Assembly: GCA_963719165.1 (NCBI GenBank)
Contig: CAVRAV010000001.1
Location: 248,001 to 312,000 of the forward strand
DNA length: 64,000 bases
From: JAOUEA01 sp963719165
GTDB taxonomy: Bacteria; Actinomycetota; UBA4738; HRBIN12
Reading direction: 5' to 3'
The position numbers and the translations under genes are program-made. This document shows, in pieces, positions 7,837 through 16,202 of this stretch. Numbering within the stretch: the first letter of the stretch is position 1; the number at the start of each line of letters is the position of its first letter. The notes beneath the pieces are model-generated. The model saw nothing but the letters and a program-made list of their open reading frames with translations. It did not search any database and was not told the origin of the DNA.

Positions 7837-9438
7837 ATGGCCAAGCGCTACGACGCGGTCGTGATCGGCGGCGGGCACAACGGGCTCGTGAACGCGGCGT
7901 ACCTGGCCAAAGCCGGGCTCAAGGTCTTGGTGCTGGAACGCCGCCACATCCTGGGCGGGGCCACGCTCACCGAGGAGATCGTCCCCGGTTTCAAGTTCAG
8001 CGTGTTCAGCTACGTCGTGTCCCTGCTGCGGCCCGAGATCATCCGCGAGCTCGAGCTCCCCAAGCACGGCCTCGAGATCCTCCCGCTCGACGGCACGATC
8101 ACGCCCCTCGACGACGACTACCTCTGGCGGGTGAACGATCACGGCAAGACCGTGCGCGAGCTTCGCCGATGGAGCCTCAACGACGCGGAGGTCTACGAGG
8201 AGTACGGCACGCTCATGGCAGAGATGGGGCGGTTCATCAAGCCCATCCTCGCCGTGCCACCGCCCGACACCGGCAAGATCAACCCACGCGAGTGGTTGCC
8301 CCTGGCCGGCCTCGCGAAGGGCTTCAAGGACCTGCCGCAGAAGATGCAGACCACGTTCATCCAGCTCATGACGATGAGCGCCGCCGACTTCCTGGAGCAG
8401 TGGTTCGAGACCGAGCCGCTGAAGGCCACGATGAGCGCCTCGGGCATCATCGGCACGTTCCAGGGACCGCGGTCGCCCGGCACCGCGTACGTGTTGTTGC
8501 ATCACTACATGGGCGAGATCGATGGGGCCTTCCGCGCGTGGGGGGTGCCGCGCGGCGGCACGGGGTCGGTGGCCTACGCCATCGCGAGCGCCGCCTTGGC
8601 GGAAGGGGTCGAGATCCGCACGGAGGCGGGGGTGCAAGAGATCAAGACGCAGGGTGGGCGCGCCGTGGGCCTCATCTTGTCTTCGGGCGAGGAGATCGAG
8701 GCCGACGTGGTCATGTCCTCGCTCGATTCTCGCCAGACGTTCATCAACCTGCTGCCGGAGAGCGCGCTCGACCCGAGCTTCCGCCAGGAGGTGATGCGCT
8801 TCAAGTACCGCGGCTCCTCGGGCAAGGTGAACCTCGCCCTCAGCGGGCTCCCCGAGCTGGCGTGCAAGCCGGGCGCGGGGGAGTGGCTGCGCGGCGCGAT
8901 CTCGTTCTCTCCATCGCTCGACTACATGGAGCGTGCCTACGACGACGCCAAGTACGGCCGTGCATCCTCGCGTCCGTACATCGACTGCATCATGCCCACC
9001 CTGGTCGACCCGACGATGGCCCCCCCCGGCAAGCACGTCATGAGCTGCTTCGTGCAGTACGCGCCCTACCATCTCGCCGACGGTGAGCCGTGGGACGACG
9101 CCAAGCGCGAGGCCTTCGGTCAGAACGTGATCGACACGCTCGAGGAGCGATTCCCGAAGATCCGCTCGATGATCGAGGGCTACCAGTTCGTGACGCCCAA
9201 GGACATCGAGGACATCACGGGGCTGTCGGAGGGCAACATCTTCGCGGGGGAGCTGAGCCTGGAGCAGCTGTTCTTCAACCGGCCGGTGCCCGGTTGGGCG
9301 CGCTACCGTACGCCGGTCGCCAACCTGTGGATGTGTGGGTCGGCCACCCACCCCGGGGGCGGCATCATGGGCGCTCCGGGGCGGATCGCGGCGCTCGAAT
9401 ACCTGAAGGAGAAGAAGCGCGGGCGGAGGGTCGCCTGA
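7837..9438 (+). CDS. FAD-dependent oxidoreductase, CrtI/PYROXD2-like (first of pair)
   Basis: 533-residue flavoprotein. The N-terminus carries the dinucleotide-binding motif VVIGGGHNGLVNAAYLAKAG and the conserved GGATLTEE loop. The C-terminus has the second FAD motif NLWMCGSATHPGGGIMGAPGRIAA. This is the phytoene-desaturase-like family that includes carotenoid desaturases and the human PYROXD2 type. No carotenoid genes are nearby, so a carotenoid role is not supported. The start ATG follows GGGAGGAAA (7820-7828). It overlaps the next, paralogous gene by one base (TGATG), so the two products may form a heteromer. Confidence 0.85.
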   Translation: MAKRYDAVVIGGGHNGLVNAAYLAKAGLKVLVLERRHILGGATLTEEIVPGFKFSVFSYVVSLLRPEIIRELELPKHGLEILPLDGTITPLDDDYLWRVNDHGKTVRELRRWSLNDAEVYEEYGTLMAEMGRFIKPILAVPPPDTGKINPREWLPLAGLAKGFKDLPQKMQTTFIQLMTMSAADFLEQWFETEPLKATMSASGIIGTFQGPRSPGTAYVLLHHYMGEIDGAFRAWGVPRGGTGSVAYAIASAALAEGVEIRTEAGVQEIKTQGGRAVGLILSSGEEIEADVVMSSLDSRQTFINLLPESALDPSFRQEVMRFKYRGSSGKVNLALSGLPELACKPGAGEWLRGAISFSPSLDYMERAYDDAKYGRASSRPYIDCIMPTLVDPTMAPPGKHVMSCFVQYAPYHLADGEPWDDAKREAFGQNVIDTLEERFPKIRSMIEGYQFVTPKDIEDITGLSEGNIFAGELSLEQLFFNRPVPGWARYRTPVANLWMCGSATHPGGGIMGAPGRIAALEYLKEKKRGRRVA

Positions 9439-11018
9439 TGGCCCGGACCGACGTCGTGGTGATCGGTGGCGGACACAACGGCCTCGTTGCCGCCGCCTAC
9501 CTCGCGCGGGCGGGCCGCAAGGTCGTGGTGCTGGAGCGCGCCGAGTCGGTCGGTGGCATCCTGCGCAACACCGAGGTGGCTCCCGGCTTCACCGCGCCGG
9601 GGCTCGTGCACACCGTGGGCCGGTTGCGCGATTCCGTCGCGAGTGACCTGAAGCTCGCGGCCCACGGCCTGAGTACGATCACGCCGGACGTGCGGATGTT
9701 CGCTCCGCGGCTCGAGGGCCCCGCGGTCACGTTCTGGGGCGATCCGGAGCGCACGGCGAACGAGCTCGCGGGGGGTGGGGGGGGCGACGCCGACGCCTAC
9801 CGGCTCTTCGACAAGAAGATCCGGGCGTTCGCGAGCTTCATGGCCTACCTGAACGCCGTCACGCCGCCGGATCCCAAGAGCCCGTCGCTCGGCGACGCGA
9901 TCATGGGACTGAAGCTCGGCAAAGCCTTCCACGACCTCGGCGCAAAGGCCGGCCGCGAAACCATCCGCGCGCTCCCGATGGCCGTGGCCGACCTCGTGCA
10001 GGAGACGTTCGGTCAGGAGGCCGTCCGAGGCGCGCTCGCGACCCGGGGGGTGCTCTACACGTCCATGGGCGCGTGGGCCACGGGGACGGCCGCCGTGTTC
10101 ATCAACGACTCCGCGGGCAACGATGGTGGGGCGGCCGGCACGGCCACCTTCGCGGCGGGGGGGACGGGCGCGCTCGCCGACGCCCTCGCCTCCGCCGCGC
10201 GGAGCCTCGGCGTCGACATCCGCACCGAGGTCGAGGTCGCCGCCGTGCGCTCGGTCGACGGGCGGGTGATCGGGGTGGGCACCTCGACGGGTGACACGCT
10301 CGACGCCGCCCTGGTGGTCTCCGGCGCGGACCCCAAGACGACCCTCGACCTCTGCGATCCCGTGGAGCTCGGACCGCACCTGAGATGGCGGGCGGACAAC
10401 ATCCGGCAGCCGGGGGCGACGGCAAAGGTCAACCTCGCCCTCTCCGATCTTCCGGCGTTCACGGGCGTCGACTCCCAGGAGCGCCTCATGGGCCGGATCA
10501 CGGTCGGGCTGTCCATCGACCACGTCGAGAAGGCCATGGACGCGCACAAGTATGGGCACGTGGCCGACGACCCCATCCTGGAGGCCACGATCCCGTCGCT
10601 CGTCGATCCGTCGCTGGCACCCGCGGGCAAGCACGTGATGTCGATCGTGTTCCAGGCGGCCCCGCGGCGACTCCGCGACGGCGATTGGTCGAGCGAGCGC
10701 GATCGTCTCGGCGACGTCGCGGTGAGGTCCCTCGAGCGGTTCGCTCCGGGTCTCGGCGAGCTCGTGGAGGCCCGTCAGGTCATCACGCCGGCGGACATGG
10801 AGGCCGACTACGCCCTCGGCGGGGGCCACGTGTACCATGCGGAGCCCGGGCTGGATCAGTTCTTCGCGTGGCGGCCCCTGAATGGCTACGCCCGCTACGA
10901 GATGCCGCTGCGCGGCCTGTACCTGGCCGGTTCGGGAGCTCACCCCGGCGGCGGCGTCACGGGCGGCCCGGGAGCCAACGCCGCGCGCCAGCTCCTCGCC
11001 GATGCCAAGAGGCGCTAG
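9438..11018 (+). CDS. FAD-dependent oxidoreductase, CrtI/PYROXD2-like (second of pair)
   Basis: The 526 residues start at the ATG that overlaps the preceding stop, although the frame is open further upstream. The FAD motif VVIGGGHNGLVAAAYLARAGRK is followed by ESVGGILRNTEVAPGF, and the C-terminal motif is GLYLAGSGAHPGGGVTGGPGANAA. It is a clear paralogue of the upstream gene with the same layout, so the pair arose by tandem duplication and then diverged. A run of Gly codons near residue 113 (G-tracts at 9770-9783) is an unusual low-complexity stretch and a place to check base calls. The substrate is unknown. Confidence 0.85.
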   Translation: MARTDVVVIGGGHNGLVAAAYLARAGRKVVVLERAESVGGILRNTEVAPGFTAPGLVHTVGRLRDSVASDLKLAAHGLSTITPDVRMFAPRLEGPAVTFWGDPERTANELAGGGGGDADAYRLFDKKIRAFASFMAYLNAVTPPDPKSPSLGDAIMGLKLGKAFHDLGAKAGRETIRALPMAVADLVQETFGQEAVRGALATRGVLYTSMGAWATGTAAVFINDSAGNDGGAAGTATFAAGGTGALADALASAARSLGVDIRTEVEVAAVRSVDGRVIGVGTSTGDTLDAALVVSGADPKTTLDLCDPVELGPHLRWRADNIRQPGATAKVNLALSDLPAFTGVDSQERLMGRITVGLSIDHVEKAMDAHKYGHVADDPILEATIPSLVDPSLAPAGKHVMSIVFQAAPRRLRDGDWSSERDRLGDVAVRSLERFAPGLGELVEARQVITPADMEADYALGGGHVYHAEPGLDQFFAWRPLNGYARYEMPLRGLYLAGSGAHPGGGVTGGPGANAARQLLADAKRR

Positions 11019-11026
11019 CCGCACCC

Positions 11027-11983
11027 TCAGGGGCAGGGTCCGACGCTCACCTGGATCCCGTGGTGATCCGACCCCGGCACGGCGAAGGTGGATCCGCCGG
11101 CGGCGCACCAGTCGGCCGAGACGAACGCATGGTCGATCCGCAGGAACAGGGCCGGCCACCATCCACCGAAGTACGTGGACGCCGCCCACCCGCCCACGCG
11201 CATCGCGTCGCGCAGCGAACGGTCGAAGATCCGGTACGCGAGCACCCGGTCCGACGTGTTGAAGTCACCGACCGCCACCACCGGGCGTCGCTCTCGGGCG
11301 GCCGCGTCGACGATCGAACGGGCGAATGCCTGCTGGTCGGCGAACGTGCTGGAGTCGTGCAAAGGATTGAGCGCGTGGGCGACGTAGAGCACGAACGGTC
11401 GACCCGGCGCGTCCACCCCGATCCGTAGGATGCGCGAGCGCGGGAGGCCCACTGGTCGCAGCAGGGTCATCGGCCAGCGACCTTGCACGCCGATCTCGCC
11501 GTACACGACGGTGTAGGGGAGCGACGCGATGCCGTCGAGCCGCTCCCAGAACCCGCTGCCCATCTCGACCGTGGCCAGGACGTCGACGGACCGCGCCTCG
11601 AGGGCGGCGACGGCCGCATCCGGCTCGGGGTTCTCGTCGTACACGTTCGCCATCGCGATCGTGACCGGCCGCACGGGAGCGGGCCCCGAGCGCGGCAGGC
11701 GGGGCTCCACGGTCGCCGCGAGGCACGCGAGGAAGACCGAGATGCCCGCCATCAGGGGCAACCAGCGCCGGCGGGCGAGCCCGACCAGCCCGAGGATCAA
11801 CAGCCCGGCCGCTCCCACGATGGGCAGGCCCACCGCCACGGTGTCGACGAGCTCGCCGTCGAGGTCGCGCAGCACGAACCAGAGCCAGGGTGCGGCGATG
11901 AATGCGAGGGCGACCGCCGTCGCGACGGGGCCGCGCCCTCGGCGGTCATCGGCGGGCGCCCCGGCGGGGGAAGGATTCGCCAT
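11027..11983 (-). CDS. Membrane-anchored endonuclease/exonuclease/phosphatase family protein
   Basis: 318 residues. Three TM segments (about residues 22-40, 48-66 and 74-92) precede an EEP (DNase I-like) domain starting at VRPVTIAMANVYDENP. Catalytic-type motifs are VVAVGDFNTSD near residue 244, LRIDHAFVS near 285 and GSDHHGIQVSV at the end, supplying Asn, Asp and His. Many actinobacteria carry such TM-EEP proteins; reported activities range from lipid phosphatases to nucleases, and none can be picked here. The gene is convergent with the flavoprotein pair (8-base gap) and divergent from the ureohydrolase. Confidence 0.8.
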   Translation of the reverse strand: MANPSPAGAPADDRRGRGPVATAVALAFIAAPWLWFVLRDLDGELVDTVAVGLPIVGAAGLLILGLVGLARRRWLPLMAGISVFLACLAATVEPRLPRSGPAPVRPVTIAMANVYDENPEPDAAVAALEARSVDVLATVEMGSGFWERLDGIASLPYTVVYGEIGVQGRWPMTLLRPVGLPRSRILRIGVDAPGRPFVLYVAHALNPLHDSSTFADQQAFARSIVDAAARERRPVVAVGDFNTSDRVLAYRIFDRSLRDAMRVGGWAASTYFGGWWPALFLRIDHAFVSADWCAAGGSTFAVPGSDHHGIQVSVGPCP

Positions 11984-12045
11984 GGGCCGCCCAGCCTATC
12001 GACGGATGACGGGCGGCACCATCGGGCGTATGGCAAGCTCTGGCC

Positions 12046-13080
12046 ATGACGGACGCCCCCGATTTCCGCCTCGAGGGATCCGCGTTGCGCGGCGACGACG
12101 AGTTCTCCGAGTTCTCGAACGCCGACCTTCCCTACTACGCGGATTGGCATGGCTCCTTCGAGAAGCTGCCCTGGGCCGTCGACGACGAGGCGCTCCGCGC
12201 GGCTCGGGCCGACGTCGCCATCGTCGGGGCGCCGCTGGACGAGGGCGTCTCCTCCCGCCCCGGCGCCCGGTTCGGGCCTCGCGCCATCCGGATGGCGCCG
12301 ACCGCCTGGGGACGCGAGTCCGCGTGGTCGATCCAACTGGACACGGCCCCCTACGCCGATCTGAAGGTCGTCGACGCCGGCGACGCCCCCGTCGCGCCCA
12401 CGCGGTTCAAGCGAGGCCTCCGCGTCATCCACGAGAAGGTCTTCCGGGTCGCCCACTCCGGTGCGATCCCCATCGTGCTCGGCGGCGACCACTCGATCAC
12501 GTACCCGAGCGCGGCGGCCGTCGCTCGCCATGCGTGGCCGCGCAAGGTCGGTATCGTGCACTTCGACGCGCATGCAGACACGGGCGCGGATCAATGGGGG
12601 AACCTCTACGGGCACGGCGAGCCCATGCGCCGGCTGATCGAGGAAGGGTGGGTAGCCGGTCCCAATTTCGTGCAGGTGGGGCTCCGCGGCTACTGGCCCG
12701 AGCGGGAGACCTTCGCGTGGATGCGCGAACAGGGACTGCGCTGGCACACCATGGTGGAGATCGAGGAGCGCGGCGCGGAGGCCGTGATCGCCGACGCGAT
12801 CGCCGAGGCCCTCGACGGGCCGGAGTGCATCTACCTCTCCGTCGACATCGACGTGGTGGACCCGGGGATGGCGCCGGCGACGGGCACGCCGGAATCCGGA
12901 GGGTTGCTCGCACGGGAGCTGCTGCGCGCGGTGCGCCAGATCGTCGGGGCGGTGGAGCTGGTGGGCATGGACGTCGTCGAGCTTTCGCCGCCGTACGACC
13001 ACGCGGAGGTCACCGCGATCCTCGCCCACCGGACCGTGATGGAGGCCATCAGCGCGCTCGGCAAGAAGCGGAAGAGGTGA
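12046..13080 (+). CDS. Ureohydrolase (agmatinase/arginase family)
   Basis: 344-residue dimanganese amidinohydrolase. The metal-site motifs are GGDHS with His149, HFDAHADTG (about residues 172-180) and SVDIDVVDPGMAPATGTPESGG (about 265-285). The YGHGEPMRRL loop resembles the GHG-[TS]-xxRR loop of agmatinases, so hydrolysis of agmatine or another guanidino compound to an amine plus urea is likely. The substrate cannot be fixed: related enzymes act on guanidinobutyrate, formiminoglutamate and others. It overlaps the following methyltransferase by 4 bases (GTGA), implying a two-gene operon. Confidence 0.87.
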   Translation: MTDAPDFRLEGSALRGDDEFSEFSNADLPYYADWHGSFEKLPWAVDDEALRAARADVAIVGAPLDEGVSSRPGARFGPRAIRMAPTAWGRESAWSIQLDTAPYADLKVVDAGDAPVAPTRFKRGLRVIHEKVFRVAHSGAIPIVLGGDHSITYPSAAAVARHAWPRKVGIVHFDAHADTGADQWGNLYGHGEPMRRLIEEGWVAGPNFVQVGLRGYWPERETFAWMREQGLRWHTMVEIEERGAEAVIADAIAEALDGPECIYLSVDIDVVDPGMAPATGTPESGGLLARELLRAVRQIVGAVELVGMDVVELSPPYDHAEVTAILAHRTVMEAISALGKKRKR

Positions 13081-13928
13081 TACGGGTGTCGGGGGATCAT
13101 CGGGCCGAGCTCGAGGACAACCGCAGGCTCTGGGACGCTTGGACCGCCGTGCATACCGCCGGCCCGTTCTACGACGTCCGGCGTTTCCTCGACGATCCTC
13201 ACGACGTCCGCATCGCCGCATGGGAGCGCGACGAGGTCGGCGACGTGCGTGGGAAGTCGCTCCTGCACCTCCAGTGCCACTTCGGGCTGGACACGCTCTC
13301 TTGGGCGCGCCTGGGTGCGGGCCGGGTGACGGGGATCGATTTCAGCGAGCCCGCCGTCGCTTTCGCGCGCGAGCTGGCCCTCGAGGTGGGGCTCGCCGAT
13401 CGCGCGCGCTTCGTCGCCTCGAACGTCTACGACGCTCCGAGCGCTTTGGAGGGAGAGACCTTCGACGTCGTGTACACCTCGCGCGGCGTCCTGGGCTGGC
13501 TCCCCGACATCGGCGGGTGGGCCGACATCGTGGTCTCGTCCCTCGCTGCGGGCGGGACGTTCTTCATCAACGAGGCGCATCCGGCGCTGTGGACCATCGC
13601 GGAGGAGCAGGCGACGCCGAACGACCTGCATCTCGGATTCGACTACTGGGGGGGCAAGACCTACTCGTTCCCGGTGCAGGGTTCCTACGCCGACCCCGAC
13701 GCCGACATCGACGCAGAGGTCGAGCACGGATGGAACCATTCGCTGGGCGAGACGATCACGGCGCTCGCGGACCGCGGCCTGCGGATCGAGTACCTCGAGG
13801 AGAAGCCGCGCGTGTATTGGCCCGTGCCGTGGCTCGTCGAGCGCGAGCCGGGCGCGTGGGGGTTCCCCCCCGACCAGGAGGGGACGCTCCCCCTCACCTT
13901 CTCCCTGCGCGCACGCAAGGACGGCTGA
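13077..13928 (+). CDS. Class I SAM-dependent methyltransferase
   Basis: The 283 residues start from the GTG that overlaps the ureohydrolase stop. A second GTG nine bases downstream is an alternative. Motif I appears as LLHLQCHFGLDTLSWA (about residues 60-75) with the acidic VTGIDFSEPAV strand after it, then FDVVYTSRGVLGWLPDI and AAGGTFFINEAHP. This is the family often annotated as a class I SAM methyltransferase next to metabolic genes. Coupling to the ureohydrolase suggests it modifies a related amine or guanidino compound, but that is inference only. Confidence 0.82.
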   Translation: MIRVSGDHRAELEDNRRLWDAWTAVHTAGPFYDVRRFLDDPHDVRIAAWERDEVGDVRGKSLLHLQCHFGLDTLSWARLGAGRVTGIDFSEPAVAFARELALEVGLADRARFVASNVYDAPSALEGETFDVVYTSRGVLGWLPDIGGWADIVVSSLAAGGTFFINEAHPALWTIAEEQATPNDLHLGFDYWGGKTYSFPVQGSYADPDADIDAEVEHGWNHSLGETITALADRGLRIEYLEEKPRVYWPVPWLVEREPGAWGFPPDQEGTLPLTFSLRARKDG

Positions 13929-13983
13929 GCGAGCAGGTGACGCGGCGCTCAAGGCCGCGCGGTTCCGCGTCGATTCCGTACGC

Positions 13984-14958
13984 GTGATAGAGCCTCAGCC
14001 TGCCCTGGGCGAGGCCACCGACGCCTACCGCCGCCTGGTGGACAACGTTCGGGTGGTGATCGCCGGCAACTCAGACGCCATCAGGATGGCGGCCCTGTGC
14101 TTGTTCGCCGAGGGCAATCTCCTGCTGGAGGGCGTGCCCGGCACCGGGAAGACCACGCTCGCGAGGGCGCTCGCGGTCTCGATCGGGGGCCGGTTCAACA
14201 GGATCCAGGCCACGCCCGACCTTCTCCCGAGCGACTTGACGGGCATCAGCGTCTACGACCAGCAGAAGGGCTCGTTCCACTTCGTTCCCGGTCCGGTGTT
14301 CGCGAACGTCGTACTGGTGGACGAGATCAACCGAACGACGCCGCGGACGCAGTCGGCGCTGCTGGAGCCGATGGAGGAGCGACAGGTCACCGTGGAAGGC
14401 GTCACGCACGCGCTCCCCGAGCCGTATCTCGTGATCGCGACCGAGAACCCGGTGGAGCAGCACGGTACCTACCCGCTCCCCGAGGGGCAGCTCGACCGCT
14501 TCTCCCTCACCGTCCAGGTCGGCTATCCCGACGCCGCCGGAGCGGCCGCGGAGATCGTGCGCCGGCAATTGCTGCGCCATCCCATCCAGGACCTGAAGGC
14601 GGTCCTCGGCCCACACGAGGTGGTGCGGGCGCAGTCGGTGGTGCGCGCGGTGCACGTGGACGACGCGATCCTCGAATACGTCGTCTCGCTCATCCAGGCG
14701 ACGCGGGCGGCGCCGGAGATCGCGCTGGGCGCGTCGCCGCGCTCGACCGTCGCGCTCACGAGATGTGCCCAGGCGCGCGCGGTGGCCCAGGGCCGCGACT
14801 ACGTCCTTCCCGACGACGTGAAGGCGCTCGCCTCCCCCGCGCTCGCGCACCGGCTCATCCCGCGGCAGGCTCGGGCCGGCGCGGGCCTCGGGCGTGAGGT
14901 GGTTCGCCGCATCCTCGATCAGGTTCCGGTTCCGCTGCACGTCGCCGGGACGCGGTGA
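13984..14958 (+). CDS. MoxR family AAA+ ATPase
   Basis: 324-residue MoxR-type chaperone ATPase. Walker A is GVPGTGKTT (about residues 50-58), Walker B VLVDEINR (about 110-117), sensor 1 IATENPVEQHGTYPLPEGQLDRF (about 150-172), and the lid domain ends with the usual DDVKALASPALAHRL. These ATPases are thought to act on VWA/DUF58 partners in assembly of membrane or metal-loaded complexes. The start is GTG at 13984. Its stop overlaps the GTG of the DUF58 gene, and the transglutaminase gene follows, giving the classic MoxR-DUF58-TgpA operon. Confidence 0.92.
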   Translation: MIEPQPALGEATDAYRRLVDNVRVVIAGNSDAIRMAALCLFAEGNLLLEGVPGTGKTTLARALAVSIGGRFNRIQATPDLLPSDLTGISVYDQQKGSFHFVPGPVFANVVLVDEINRTTPRTQSALLEPMEERQVTVEGVTHALPEPYLVIATENPVEQHGTYPLPEGQLDRFSLTVQVGYPDAAGAAAEIVRRQLLRHPIQDLKAVLGPHEVVRAQSVVRAVHVDDAILEYVVSLIQATRAAPEIALGASPRSTVALTRCAQARAVAQGRDYVLPDDVKALASPALAHRLIPRQARAGAGLGREVVRRILDQVPVPLHVAGTR

Positions 14959-16202
14959 CACGCATGCCGCGGCCGCGCAAGCGGGCGGCCGGCCTCGTCG
15001 TGGCCGCGGGGCTCCTGTTCTTCCTCGGCACGAACGTCCAGGCGGGCTGGCTGTTCGTGATGGCGGCCTGTGTGCTCGGCGCCGCGGTAGCCGGAGCGAT
15101 CTTGCCGGCGCTGATGCTGCGCGGGGTGCACCTCGACCTGCGCGCGCCCGCCGAAGTGCACCAACTCGAGACCGTCCTCGTCGAGGTCGGCGTCACGAAC
15201 CGCTCCCGCGGGATGCGCTTAGGGATCGTGGTGAGCGATGCGTTCGTGCAGCCGAAGCGGTTCCTGGTGCCGCCCCTGCGGCCGGGCGAACGGGTGGAGG
15301 TCACCACCAGCCGGCAGGCACGCCGACGAGGTCCCCAGGCCGGCGCCACGGTCACCCTGCGTTCCAGCGCGCCGTTCGGCGTCGCCGAATGCCGGCGTCG
15401 ACGGCGCGTTGACACAGAGACGTTGGTGCTCCCGGCGGTCGTTGCGCTCGGAGCGCTTTCGTTCGTCCGCCCGGCGGACACCGCCGAGCACGCCATCCGC
15501 TCGGCTCCGCGTCGCGGCCTGGGGCCTGAGTACCTGGGCATCCGCGAGTACCGGGCGGGAGATTCGATGCGGCACGTACATTGGCCCTCCACGGCTCGCA
15601 CCGGCACCGTGATGGTGCGCGAATTCGAGGTGGAGCAGACGCGGCGCATCGCGATCGTGGTCGACGCCACGTGGGACGCGGGAACCGACGGATGGACTCC
15701 GCTCGACCGAGTCTGCGCCGCCGCAGCCTCGGTGGCCTCGGCGGCGCTCGTCCAGGGGCACGGCGCACGGCTCGTCCTGTCGCAGGCGACCGGCGTCGAG
15801 GTCCTCGCACGCACGGATGCATCCGAGCTCCTTCGTCGCCTGGCGCACGTCGAGCCTGACCCTTCGTGCGGGTTCGCGGAACTGCTCGAGGGTCTCGGAC
15901 CCGAGGTCCGCGGCGTCGAGACGGCGGTGCTGGTCTTCCCGGCACGGCGGGGCCACGACCGAGCGGCCGTCGAGCGGGCGGTGGCGCACCTGAGGGATCT
16001 GGTCCCGCACGTCGTCGCGATCGTGGTCGAGGTGACCGAGGAGGAAGCCGCCTCCGAGGTCATGGCTCCGGGATCGTGGACGGCCCTCGAGGAGGGTCTG
16101 CGTCGCGTGGGGGCCGAGGTCTTCCCTTGGCGCTCAGGCGACGACCTCGCCGTCTTGCTCAGCCCCGGTCCGGATGGGCCGGACGGGGAGGACGCGGCGT
16201 GA
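14955..16202 (+). CDS. DUF58 (VWA-like) membrane protein
   Basis: 415 residues. Two N-terminal TM segments (about residues 10-27 and 30-52) precede a beta-rich region, then the DUF58 hallmark GPEYLGIREYRAGDSMRHVHW (about 177-197) and a von Willebrand A-like fold in which RRIAIVVDATWD supplies the metal-site strand. The gene overlaps moxR and the transglutaminase gene by 4 bases each, so the three proteins should be made in step and probably work as one envelope complex. The function of the complex is not established. Confidence 0.9.
   Translation: MTRMPRPRKRAAGLVVAAGLLFFLGTNVQAGWLFVMAACVLGAAVAGAILPALMLRGVHLDLRAPAEVHQLETVLVEVGVTNRSRGMRLGIVVSDAFVQPKRFLVPPLRPGERVEVTTSRQARRRGPQAGATVTLRSSAPFGVAECRRRRRVDTETLVLPAVVALGALSFVRPADTAEHAIRSAPRRGLGPEYLGIREYRAGDSMRHVHWPSTARTGTVMVREFEVEQTRRIAIVVDATWDAGTDGWTPLDRVCAAAASVASAALVQGHGARLVLSQATGVEVLARTDASELLRRLAHVEPDPSCGFAELLEGLGPEVRGVETAVLVFPARRGHDRAAVERAVAHLRDLVPHVVAIVVEVTEEEAASEVMAPGSWTALEEGLRRVGAEVFPWRSGDDLAVLLSPGPDGPDGEDAA

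Noticed and set aside
9770..9783. G-tract in the second flavoprotein as a further frameshift
   Set aside because: The reading frame stays coherent on both sides (ELA before, DADAYRLF after), so the Gly run is in frame.
11529..13928. A 799-codon plus-strand frame suggesting a fusion with the methyltransferase
   Set aside because: Its first two thirds are out-of-frame readings of the EEP and ureohydrolase genes; only the last 283 residues are real.
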